Source: Candidatus Parcubacteria bacterium (GTDB taxonomy: Bacteria; Patescibacteriota; Patescibacteriia; Patescibacteriales; UBA12075). From it: a stretch of 13,437 nt of DNA. The stretch spans positions 1 through 13,437 of the forward strand of contig JAGLLI010000081.1 of assembly GCA_023140595.1 (NCBI GenBank), read 5' to 3'. Below the pieces are notes generated by a model. It did not search any database. It was not told where the DNA came from and was given only the letters and a program-made list of their open reading frames with translations. The translations under genes and the position numbers were made by a program. Below, piece by piece: positions 5,242 through 12,563 of the stretch (positions within the stretch are counted from its first letter, which is position 1; each line of letters starts with the position of its first letter).

Positions 5242-5385
5242 TGTAACTCACTATCCGTTACGCTAAAGCTAATATAAGTTATTTTACTTGCCTTCAATGT
5301 GCAGCCGACGCGAATTCAGTCAACTAAAATAACTTATATTAGCTTTAGCTTCACTTTACAAGGTATATGATTGTGAGCAGTTACA
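5242..5385. repeat. MITE-like inverted-repeat element between mraZ and rsmH
   Basis: A perfect 25-bp inverted repeat (5262-5286 with 5325-5349) encloses a 38-base loop, and three more pairs are possible inside it. The element is bounded by TGTAACT (5242-5248) and AGTTACA (5379-5385), which form 7-bp terminal inverted repeats. The left end also holds a small hairpin, GTAAC/GTTAC (5243-5247 and 5257-5261). No protein is encoded and no clear target duplication is seen. The structure suggests a non-autonomous mobile element or dispersed repeat, possibly of a type moved by a transposase encoded elsewhere. As RNA it would be a long duplex between two operon genes and a plausible RNase III site. Confidence 0.65.
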
Positions 5386-5410
5386 AGTAAATTAAATAAT
5401 AAAAATAAAT

Positions 5411-5551
5411 ATGAAAATAAAATTGCAAACAAAAAATGAAAACAAAAATAAAGAAGAGGGAGTGCGAATAAGGGTAATCAGGGCGCCGATTGTTGATACT
5501 GAAGAATTAAAGCAGATTATATTTGCCAGAACAAGGGCATTGGTATTGTAA
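5411..5551 (+). CDS. Possible 46-residue protein before rsmH
   Basis: An ATG at 5411 opens 46 codons, ending in TAA 4 bases before the rsmH start. The product begins with a Lys/Asn-rich segment and continues GVRIRVIRAPIVDTEELKQ, then IIFARTRALVL, which reads more like real protein than random AT-rich sequence. I recognise no family. The tight spacing to rsmH fits an operon gene or a leader ORF coupling translation to rsmH. It may also be the remnant of a longer gene cut by the adjacent inverted-repeat element. No Shine-Dalgarno sequence precedes it, as for most genes here. Confidence 0.4.
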   Translation: MKIKLQTKNENKNKEEGVRIRVIRAPIVDTEELKQIIFARTRALVL

Positions 5552-5555
5552 TAGA

Positions 5556-6512
5556 ATGAAAGAATATAAGCACATTCCGGTAATGTTAAACGAGGTAATT
5601 GATTTTTTGTCGCCTAAAAAAAATCAAAATTTTATTGATTGTACGTTAGGAGGCGCCGGCTATACTGTGGCAATCGCGAAATTGATCTTGCCAAAAGGAA
5701 AAATATTATCAATTGATTTGGATAAACTCGCCGTTAGAAACGCGGAGACCGTAATCAAAAAAGAAAATTTAAAAAATATTAAAATAGCGCATGGCAATTT
5801 TAAAGATATCGCCAAAATTTTACAAAATAATTGGGAGAACCCGCAAGATGCCAAAATCAACGGTATTGTATTTGACCTTGGCCTATCTTCAGCTCAACTC
5901 AAAGACGAGCGCAGGGGTTTTTCTTTTCAGTTGGATGCTCCGTTAGATATGGCTTTTGGCGCGCAACAAGAATGTTCTACTGAACAGATTATAAATAATT
6001 GGCGCGAGAAAGAAATAGAAAAAATATTAAAAGATTATGGGGAGGAGCGGTTTGCCAAGAGTATTGCGAGGAGAATTATTGACGCGAGAAAAGATATTGA
6101 GATTAAAAATACTAAACAATTGGTTGATATAATTGCCGAGGCAGTGCCCGGAAAATATCGAAACAATAGAAAGATTCATTTTGCCACGCGTACTTTTCAA
6201 GCGCTTCGCATTGCCACTAATGATGAATTAAACAGTCTTAAAAAGGCCCTTCCCGAGGCTTTAAATATATTAACAAAGGGCGGAAGAATCGTTGTTATTT
6301 CTTATCATAGTTTGGAAGACAGAATAGTTAAGCATTTTTTTAAAAAAGAAGCAAAAGATTGTTTGTGTCCGCCTGAATTGCCGGTATGCAGATGCGGGCA
6401 TAAGGCAGGTTTAAAAATAATTACAAAAAAAGCATTACCCGCCAGCGCGGAAGAAGTGAAAAAAAATCCCAGATCAAGAAGCGCGAAAATGAGGGTAATT
6501 GAAAAAAAATAA
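5556..6512 (+). CDS. rsmH: 16S rRNA m4C1402 methyltransferase RsmH
   Basis: RsmH (MraW) methylates N4 of C1402 in the decoding centre of 16S rRNA with S-adenosylmethionine. From the ATG at 5556 the protein has 318 residues, the usual length, and begins MKEYKHIPVMLNEV, the conserved start. An upstream TTG at 5523 would add 11 unconserved residues and overlap the small ORF. Motifs in order are DCTLGGAGYT (28-37, SAM loop), FDLGLSSAQL (106-115), RRGFSF then APLDM (119-132), ATRTFQALRIATNDEL, ISYHSLEDRIVK, and the cysteine-rich CLCPPELPVCRCG near the C-terminus. Two departures from the usual pattern are GGAGYT for GGGGHT and DMAFG for DMRM. All else is intact, so it should be active. The next gene, ftsL-like, follows after 26 A-rich bases. 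Confidence 0.96.
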   Translation: MKEYKHIPVMLNEVIDFLSPKKNQNFIDCTLGGAGYTVAIAKLILPKGKILSIDLDKLAVRNAETVIKKENLKNIKIAHGNFKDIAKILQNNWENPQDAKINGIVFDLGLSSAQLKDERRGFSFQLDAPLDMAFGAQQECSTEQIINNWREKEIEKILKDYGEERFAKSIARRIIDARKDIEIKNTKQLVDIIAEAVPGKYRNNRKIHFATRTFQALRIATNDELNSLKKALPEALNILTKGGRIVVISYHSLEDRIVKHFFKKEAKDCLCPPELPVCRCGHKAGLKIITKKALPASAEEVKKNPRSRSAKMRVIEKK

Positions 6513-6538
6513 AATAAACAAAAAAAACAAATATAAAA

Positions 6539-6907
6539 ATGGTAAAAACACAAAGAATCAACAATAGACTTCCCAAAAATTACGGAGGAAAGCTTTTAAA
6601 TTCCAAGCGGAAAAAAAGGAATATTTTGTCGTGGAAATTGCTTAGCGGAACCATAATTTTTTTAGCTGTTTTTTCTGGATTATGTTATATTATCACTATA
6701 AACGATTTGGCTGTAAAAGGCATTGTTTTGGAAGAATTAAAAAAGGAAGCGACAAAACAAAACAATTTGACCAATGATTACGAATTGGCTATTATGGAAA
6801 TGGAGTCTTATGACAATATTAATAAAAGGGCGAAAGATATGAAGATGGTTAAAGTGGATAAAATTGATTATATTACCATTAATAATGAAGACGTTGCTAA
6901 AAAATAA
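6539..6907 (+). CDS. ftsL: FtsL-like divisome protein
   Basis: This small bitopic membrane protein occupies the position of ftsL between rsmH and the penicillin-binding protein gene. FtsL-type proteins form a coiled-coil complex with FtsB/DivIC and FtsQ/DivIB and help activate septal peptidoglycan synthesis. Of 122 residues, 1-32 are basic and cytoplasmic and 34-54 form one membrane helix (WKLLSGTIIFLAVFSGLCYI). Residues 60-95 are charged with leucines spaced as in a coiled coil. The segment NINKRAKDMKMV at 93-104 resembles the conserved end of the FtsL/DivIC domain. Sequence conservation in this family is low, so the name rests on topology, length and gene order. It could equally be called a septum formation initiator. 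The start has no Shine-Dalgarno sequence. Confidence 0.8.
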   Translation: MVKTQRINNRLPKNYGGKLLNSKRKKRNILSWKLLSGTIIFLAVFSGLCYIITINDLAVKGIVLEELKKEATKQNNLTNDYELAIMEMESYDNINKRAKDMKMVKVDKIDYITINNEDVAKK

Positions 6908-6917
6908 ATTTTTACAG

Positions 6918-8834
6918 ATGATACCGGCAAGAAAAAAAGCAAAAAATAATTCAGATTATACTAATCGCCTAAATGTTATTATGGCGATTATTTTTTTATT
7001 TGCCGGCATTTTAGTTTATAAATTATTCAGTTTGCAGATAATGCAATACGATCTTTACACGGCACTAGCTATGGATCAGCATCAAGTTTTTAATATGCTT
7101 AAGCCGGAAAGAGGAAAAATTTTTATTCAAGACGGGCAAGATGGTAATGGCAAATATTATCCGATAGCGACGAATAAGGAATACGCTTTAGTGTACGCGA
7201 TTCCAAAAAAAATTGAAAATATTGAGAAAACATCCGAAATATTTTATGAAATATTCAATAAAAAAGAAGTAGAAAAAGAGGTGGATGAATTATTAAGTTC
7301 GGATGAGTATTTTAAGGAATTAACCGCAGACTCCAGTTCAGTATTAGCGCAAGAAAAAGAAGAGTTTTTACAGATAAAAAAAGAACTGGAAATTAAATTA
7401 AGAAAAGAAGAGATAATTGAAAATTATAAAAAAAAATTAAGCAAAAAAAATGACCCTTATGAGCCTATTAGAAAAAAGGTTGAAGAAGAAGAATTAAAAA
7501 AAATATTGGCATTGAATTTGGATGGAGTTGATTATATAATGGAAGAGTATCGTTATTACCCTGAGGGCAATGTCGGCTCTCATCTGCTTGGCTTTGTCGG
7601 TTTTAGCGGAGATAAAAAATCCGGACAATACGGGCTTGAAGGTTTTTTTGATTATGAATTGTCAGGCAGGCACGGCTCAATAAAAGCCGAACGTTCAGCC
7701 GGCGGTGGGTTGATTATTATTAAAGAGCGCGAGTATAATGAACCTAATGATGGAAGTGATTTAATTTTAACCATAAATCGCTCTATTCAATTCGCAGCCT
7801 GTGAAATGCTTGAAGAATCTGCAATGCGGCACGGCGCTGACGGTGGGACGGTTATTGTTATGGAGCCTGACACGAGCGCGATTCTGGCGATGTGCTCTTG
7901 TCCGAATTATGACCCAAATGATTATGGCAAGGTTGAGGACATTAATATTTATAATAACCCGGCAATATTTGAGCAATATGAGCCAGGTTCAATTTTTAAA
8001 GTTATTACAATGGCTGCCGGCATTGATCAGGAGAAAGTAAGTCCTAACACTTTTTATGCTGACAAAGGCTATCTTATGATTGAAGGCTGGTCAAAACCGA
8101 TTAAAAATTCCGATTATGAAACGCATGGCGGATATGGCAGGGTAAACATGGTTACTGTTTTGGAAGAATCCTTAAACACAGGTTCAATTTATATTATGGA
8201 AAAAACTTCTCCTAAAATGTTTGCCGATTATGTAATAAATTTCGGTTTTGGCGAAAAAACCGGCATTGAATTGGAGACAGAAGGAGTTAGCAATATTAGT
8301 AGTTTAAAAAGAAAAACAATTCGTCCAGTTGAAGCGGCAACCGCTTCTTTTGGGCAAGGCATTACGGCGACTCCTTTGCAGATTGTTACGGCTTATTCAG
8401 CTGTTGTAAATGGCGGAATATTAATGAAGCCTTATCTGGTTTCAGAGATTGTTGCCCAAGATGGCTCTAAGCAAAAAACTCAAGCCAAAAAAATAAGACG
8501 GGTGATTTCAGAAAAAGCGGCTTTATTGGTAACCGGCATGATGGTAAATGTTGTTGACGGCGGACATGCCAAATTGGCAGGAGTGAGCGGATACTATGTC
8601 GGAGGAAAAACAGGAACAGCACAAGTGGCTGATATGGAGAAAGGCGGATATAGCGAAGACAAAACAATTCATTCTTTTGTAGGTTTCGCGCCGGTTGAAA
8701 ATCCCAGATTTGTTATGATTGTAAAATTGGATGACCCTAAAGATGTTGATTTTTCCGCGTCTTCAGCAGCGCCTTTATTCGGGCAAATAGCGGAATTTAT
8801 TTTAAATTATTATCAGGTTCCTAAAGAGAGATAA
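6918..8834 (+). CDS. Class B penicillin-binding protein (FtsI/PBP2-type)
   Basis: This transpeptidase cross-links peptidoglycan stem peptides, here probably for septal synthesis given its place after ftsL. From the ATG at 6918 the protein has 638 residues. A short basic cytoplasmic tail is followed by one membrane anchor at about 19-40. A dimerisation or pedestal domain follows, including a Lys/Glu-rich stretch at about 110-195. The C-terminal transpeptidase domain has all three motifs: SIFK (S358, K361; S358 is the acylated serine), SLN (418-420) and KTGT (from 564). No PASTA domain is present. An in-frame ATG at 6885 would add 11 residues and overlap ftsL by 23 bases. I prefer 6918, but neither has a Shine-Dalgarno sequence. 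The gene is 10 bases after ftsL and 2 before murF. FtsI and elongation PBP2 cannot be told apart by eye. Confidence 0.93.
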   Translation: MIPARKKAKNNSDYTNRLNVIMAIIFLFAGILVYKLFSLQIMQYDLYTALAMDQHQVFNMLKPERGKIFIQDGQDGNGKYYPIATNKEYALVYAIPKKIENIEKTSEIFYEIFNKKEVEKEVDELLSSDEYFKELTADSSSVLAQEKEEFLQIKKELEIKLRKEEIIENYKKKLSKKNDPYEPIRKKVEEEELKKILALNLDGVDYIMEEYRYYPEGNVGSHLLGFVGFSGDKKSGQYGLEGFFDYELSGRHGSIKAERSAGGGLIIIKEREYNEPNDGSDLILTINRSIQFAACEMLEESAMRHGADGGTVIVMEPDTSAILAMCSCPNYDPNDYGKVEDINIYNNPAIFEQYEPGSIFKVITMAAGIDQEKVSPNTFYADKGYLMIEGWSKPIKNSDYETHGGYGRVNMVTVLEESLNTGSIYIMEKTSPKMFADYVINFGFGEKTGIELETEGVSNISSLKRKTIRPVEAATASFGQGITATPLQIVTAYSAVVNGGILMKPYLVSEIVAQDGSKQKTQAKKIRRVISEKAALLVTGMMVNVVDGGHAKLAGVSGYYVGGKTGTAQVADMEKGGYSEDKTIHSFVGFAPVENPRFVMIVKLDDPKDVDFSASSAAPLFGQIAEFILNYYQVPKER

Positions 8835-8836
8835 AT

Positions 8837-10123
8837 ATGAAAAAAATAATTCAATTAAAATTAAAAATACTGGCAAAAATAATTTTGCTTAAATACAAAC
8901 CGAAAATTATCGGCATTACCGGCAGTGTTGGCAAGACTAGCGCGAAAGAAGCGATTTACGCGGTGTTAAAAGATAAATTTAATTCCAGAAGAAGCGTAAA
9001 AAATTACAATAATGAAATTGGTTTGCCTTTAACTGTTATTGGCGCTGACTCTCCAAAAAAATCATTGATTGGCTGGATGTTGGTTTTTTTAAAAGCAAGC
9101 AAGCTGATATTTTTTAAAGATAAAAATTATCCGAAAATATTGATTCTTGAGATGGGCATAGACCGCCCGCGCGATATGGATTATTTATTAAATATAGCAA
9201 AGCCTGATATTGGCATTCTTACTTTTGTCGGTTCAGTGCATCTTGAATATTTTGCGTCTAAAGAAAAATTAAGACAAGAAAAGGCTAAGTTAATAAAAAA
9301 TATTAAAAAATTAGGATATGCTGTAATAAATTATGATAACGAAGGTTCAAGAAAATCAATCAATGAAAGCAGATCTAAAGTAATTACTTACGGCTTGGAT
9401 GAAAAATCTAATTTACAGGCGTGTGAAATAAGGTTTAGTTTTGAAGAAGCAGATAAAAGTTATTTACAAGGGATTAATTTTAAGATTATTTATAACGGCG
9501 CGGCCACGCCGGTTTTACTTCCTAATGTTCTTGGCGTAAACGCCATTTACGCCGCTTTGGCCGGAGCGGCAACGGGAATAGCGCTTGGGATGAATATGGT
9601 TGAGATCAGCCAGTCGCTTAGAAATTTTGTTTCGCCAAAAGGAAGAATGAATATTATCAAAGGCATAAAAAATACAACCATTATTGACGATACTTATAAT
9701 TCAGAGCCGCAATCCGCAATCGCGGCTTTGGGAATTTTAAAAAGAATACCGGATAAAAACAGGAAAATCGCTGTTTTAGGCGATATGCTTGAGCTTGGCA
9801 AATACAGTGAAGAAGGGCACAGGGAAGTCGGCAAATATTTGTTTAAAATGGGTGTTGATAAATTAATTTTGGTGGGCGAGAGATCCAGAGATATCGGCAG
9901 AGGAGCTATGAACGCCGGCATGTTAAAAGATAATATTTTTCATTTTTCCAAATCAGATGACGCGAAAATGTTTGTTCAGGATAGGTTAAGAGAAGGGGAT
10001 TTGGTTTTAATCAAAGGGTCGCAAGGCACGAGAATGGAGAAAATTGTTAAGGAGATAATGGCAGAGCCGTTGAGAGCCGAGGAATTGTTGGTTAGGCAGG
10101 AGGGAGAGTGGCTTGATGAGTAA
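8837..10123 (+). CDS. murF: MurF-type ligase with shortened N-terminus
   Basis: MurF joins D-Ala-D-Ala to UDP-MurNAc-tripeptide with ATP, completing the cytoplasmic peptidoglycan precursor. The 428-residue protein shows the Mur ligase order. The P-loop is GITGSVGKTS at 26-35, followed by NNEIGLPLT at 58-66, LEMG at 104-107 and the metal-site region SVHLEYF at 133-139. The MurF-type DDTYNSEP is at 284-291, GDMLELG at 315-321, and KGSQGTRMEKIV at 393-404. Only 25 residues precede the P-loop, whereas typical MurF has roughly 80-110 residues forming the UDP-MurNAc-binding domain. Here a basic amphipathic helix stands instead. Substrate recognition may therefore differ, or another protein may help. 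The ATG is 2 bases after the previous stop with a weak AGAGAG ahead, so translation is probably coupled. It appears to be the last gene of the operon. Confidence 0.9.
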   Translation: MKKIIQLKLKILAKIILLKYKPKIIGITGSVGKTSAKEAIYAVLKDKFNSRRSVKNYNNEIGLPLTVIGADSPKKSLIGWMLVFLKASKLIFFKDKNYPKILILEMGIDRPRDMDYLLNIAKPDIGILTFVGSVHLEYFASKEKLRQEKAKLIKNIKKLGYAVINYDNEGSRKSINESRSKVITYGLDEKSNLQACEIRFSFEEADKSYLQGINFKIIYNGAATPVLLPNVLGVNAIYAALAGAATGIALGMNMVEISQSLRNFVSPKGRMNIIKGIKNTTIIDDTYNSEPQSAIAALGILKRIPDKNRKIAVLGDMLELGKYSEEGHREVGKYLFKMGVDKLILVGERSRDIGRGAMNAGMLKDNIFHFSKSDDAKMFVQDRLREGDLVLIKGSQGTRMEKIVKEIMAEPLRAEELLVRQEGEWLDE

Positions 10124-10166
10124 TTAAAAATTAATAATTTTTTGTTGCGCAAGTCCACGAGCATAT

Positions 10167-10195
10167 TTGACAATGTGAAGTATTTTTATTAAATT
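10167..10195 (+). promoter_or_regulatory. Candidate promoter for cysteine synthase-cysS
   Basis: A consensus -35 box TTGACA (10167-10172), a 17-base spacer and TAAATT (10190-10195, four of six) lie in the 114-base gap after murF, about 42 bases before the next start. The -35 is strong and the -10 poor. No clear terminator separates murF from it, so read-through is also possible. Confidence 0.5.
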
Positions 10196-10237
10196 ATAAA
10201 AACAATACGGTTAAATTTTTATCAATATTATAAAATT

Positions 10238-11131
10238 ATGATACATAACAATATTCTACAAACCATCGGCAACACTCCTTTGGTTAAAATCAATAAATTA
10301 AGCGATAAAAAAAACGTAAATATTTTTGCCAAGATTGAAGGTAGAAATCCGGGTGGAAGCATTAAAGACAGGGTTGCCTTGAAAATGATTGAAAGCGCGG
10401 AGGCTGAAGGGAAATTAGGCAAAGATAAAATAATTATTGAGGCAACTTCGGGAAATACCGGAATTTCTTTGGCTATGATCGGCGTTGTCAAAGGATATAA
10501 GGTGGAGATTGTTATGAGCGAGGCTGTTTCAATTGAAAGGCAGAAAATGATTAAAGCTTTTGGCGCGAAAATAATTTTAACTCCCAAAAGGCAAGGGACT
10601 GACGGCGCGATTACAAAAGTGCGCCAGTTGGTTTCCGCGAATCCGGAAAAATATTATCATACTGATCAGTTTTCAAATGACGCTAATAGGGCAGCTCATT
10701 ATGAAACAACCGCCCAAGAGATTTGGCAGCAAACCGGCGGTGATATTGATTATTTTGTAGCCGCAATCGGCACTTCCGGCACTTTGATGGGGGTTGGCGA
10801 ATATTTAAAAAAATATAATCCAAAAGTAAAGATTGTCAGCGCCGAACCTGAAAAAGGGCATTATATCCAAGGCTTAAAAAATATGGAAGAGGCGATTGTG
10901 CCTGCGATATATGACAAGAGTAAATTAGATGATATAATTATTATAGATACTAAAGAAGCATATGAAATGTCTCGGCAGATTGTAAAAAATGAAGGAATTT
11001 TTGTCGGAATGAGCTCCGGAGCCGCTATGCTCGCCTCGTTGAAAGTCGCGGAAAAAATTGCAAAAGGAAATATTGTTACGATTTTTCCGGACAGAGGCGA
11101 GAAATATTTAAGCACAAATTTATATGAATAA
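10238..11131 (+). CDS. Cysteine synthase (CysK/CysM family)
   Basis: This PLP enzyme makes L-cysteine from an activated serine (O-acetylserine or O-phosphoserine) and sulfide. The 297-residue protein has the fold-type II signatures in order. NPGGSIKDR at 37-45 contains the PLP lysine K43, and ATSGNTG at 69-75 forms the substrate loop. GTSGT at 178-182 binds the PLP phosphate, and MSSGAA at 258-263 and PDRGEKYLST at 284-293 complete the set. The length is normal, and no CBS domain or other fusion is present. Which activated serine it uses cannot be read from the sequence, and no serine acetyltransferase gene is in the window. The last 8 bases overlap the start of cysS, placing cysteine synthesis and tRNA-Cys charging in one coupled unit. 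Confidence 0.9.
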   Translation: MIHNNILQTIGNTPLVKINKLSDKKNVNIFAKIEGRNPGGSIKDRVALKMIESAEAEGKLGKDKIIIEATSGNTGISLAMIGVVKGYKVEIVMSEAVSIERQKMIKAFGAKIILTPKRQGTDGAITKVRQLVSANPEKYYHTDQFSNDANRAAHYETTAQEIWQQTGGDIDYFVAAIGTSGTLMGVGEYLKKYNPKVKIVSAEPEKGHYIQGLKNMEEAIVPAIYDKSKLDDIIIIDTKEAYEMSRQIVKNEGIFVGMSSGAAMLASLKVAEKIAKGNIVTIFPDRGEKYLSTNLYE

Positions 11132-12524
11132 AATTTATTTATACAATACGTTAACTCGTAAAAAAGAAGAGTTTAAAGAAATTAAAAATGGCGAAGTCGG
11201 GCTGTATACTTGCGGGCCGACTGTTTATAATTACGCGCATATCGGGAATTTGCGCGCTTATATTTTTGAAGATATTTTAAAGAGGGTTTTGAAATATAAT
11301 GGTTATAAAGTGAAGCATGTTATGAATATTACAGATGTGGGGCATTTGGTAGGGGATATGGATATGGGCGAGGATAAATTGGAAAAGGGCTCAAAAAGAG
11401 AAGGTAAAACCGCTTGGGAAATTGCTGAATTTTATACAAAAGCGTTTAAGAGTGATTTAAAAAAATTAAATATTATTGAGCCTGATATCTGGTGCAAAGC
11501 TACTGAATATATTCAAAAGCAAATTGATTTAATAAAAATTTTAGAAAAAAAAGGCTTTACGTATAAAACAAGCGATGGCATATATTATGATACGTCTAAA
11601 TTTAAAGATTACAACAAGCTTTCTCATCTAGATTTGGAAACTTTAAGAGAGGGCGCACGTGTTGAGAAAAATGAAGAGAAAAAAAATTCAACTGATTTCG
11701 CGCTTTGGAAATTTTCCCCAAAAGATAAAAAAAGACAGATGGAATGGGATAGCCCTTGGGGAATTGGTTTTCCCGGATGGGCTATTGAATGTTCCGCGAT
11801 GAGCATGGCAGAATTGAGAGAACAGCTTGATATTCATTGTGGCGGAATTGACCATATCAATGTCCACCATACAAATGAAATAGCGCAGTCGGAAGCCGCG
11901 ACCGGTAAGCAATTTTTTAATTATTGGATGCACGGCGCGTTTTTAAATATTAAAGGCGGCAAAAAAATGGCTAAAAGCGATGATAATTTTTTGACACTTA
12001 AAAATGCTTTTATAAAAAAAGGAATAGATCCGTTAGTATATCGTTTTGCCGCTTTACAGACACATTATCGGAAGCCGATGGAATATAACGAGGAAGTTAT
12101 GAAAAATGCGGAAAAAGGATTAAATCATTTAAAAAATCAATTTAGAAATCTCGGAGAAATAAACGGAAAAGTAAGTAAAAAATTTAAAAATAAATTTTTA
12201 GAAGAAGTAAATAATGATTTAAATATACCCAAAGCGCTGGCTGTGGCGCAGGAAATGTTAAAGTCGGATTTGAGTAACGAGGATAAAAAGGCTACTTTAT
12301 TGGAGTTTGATTCAGAAATATTCGGTGTAGGTATTACTAATTTAGATATTAAAACAGAGGAGGATATAAAAATAGATGAAAATGTTGAAATGTTAAAGAA
12401 GGAAAGGCAAAAAGCCAGAAAGGAAAAGAATTTTGAAGAATCCGATCGGTTGAGAGATGAAATAGAAAAATTAGGATATACAGTTGAAGATAGTAAGGAC
12501 GGAGTGCGGGTTTATAAAAAATAG
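11124..12524 (+). CDS. cysS: Cysteinyl-tRNA synthetase
   Basis: CysRS is a class I aminoacyl-tRNA synthetase that attaches cysteine to tRNA-Cys. The 466-residue protein has the normal length and motifs: LYTCGPTVYNYAHIGN with zinc ligand C30 and the HIGH-type HIGN at 39-42. The other zinc ligands are C223, H248 and E252, with the same spacing as in the Escherichia coli enzyme. WAIECSAM and HCGGIDHINVHHTNE lie in the catalytic core. The KMSKS loop is KMAKS at 281-285, a serine-to-alanine change that still keeps both lysines. The C-terminal helical region ends with the conserved segment RLRDEIEKLGYTVEDSKDGV. The ATG lies inside the end of the cysteine synthase gene (ATGAATAA), which is typical of translational coupling. 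It ends in TAG, the only non-TAA stop here. Confidence 0.97.
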   Translation: MNKIYLYNTLTRKKEEFKEIKNGEVGLYTCGPTVYNYAHIGNLRAYIFEDILKRVLKYNGYKVKHVMNITDVGHLVGDMDMGEDKLEKGSKREGKTAWEIAEFYTKAFKSDLKKLNIIEPDIWCKATEYIQKQIDLIKILEKKGFTYKTSDGIYYDTSKFKDYNKLSHLDLETLREGARVEKNEEKKNSTDFALWKFSPKDKKRQMEWDSPWGIGFPGWAIECSAMSMAELREQLDIHCGGIDHINVHHTNEIAQSEAATGKQFFNYWMHGAFLNIKGGKKMAKSDDNFLTLKNAFIKKGIDPLVYRFAALQTHYRKPMEYNEEVMKNAEKGLNHLKNQFRNLGEINGKVSKKFKNKFLEEVNNDLNIPKALAVAQEMLKSDLSNEDKKATLLEFDSEIFGVGITNLDIKTEEDIKIDENVEMLKKERQKARKEKNFEESDRLRDEIEKLGYTVEDSKDGVRVYKK

Positions 12525-12525
12525 T

Positions 12526-12544
12526 ATTAATATTCAATATTAAT
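12526..12544. repeat. 19-bp AT palindrome before EamA-type gene
   Basis: ATTAATATT (12526-12534) and AATATTAAT (12536-12544) form a perfect palindrome around one C. It starts 2 bases after the cysS stop and ends 19 bases before the next start. It could be an operator, but AT-only palindromes also arise by chance. Confidence 0.35.
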
Positions 12545-12563
12545 TTAACTTTCAAATAAAAAT

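Noticed and set aside
5523..5555. Upstream TTG start for rsmH
   Set aside because: It adds 11 residues not seen in the family, while the ATG at 5556 gives the conserved MKEYKHIPVML start.
6864..6917. Earlier starts for the penicillin-binding protein (TTG at 6864, ATG at 6885)
   Set aside because: They would overlap the ftsL-like gene by 23-44 bases with no ribosome binding site, and the added residues carry no conserved feature. The ATG at 6885 stays possible.
10124..10160. Terminator after murF from the AT inverted repeat near 10127-10144
   Set aside because: The stem would be only A-T pairs with almost no loop, too weak to call without further evidence.
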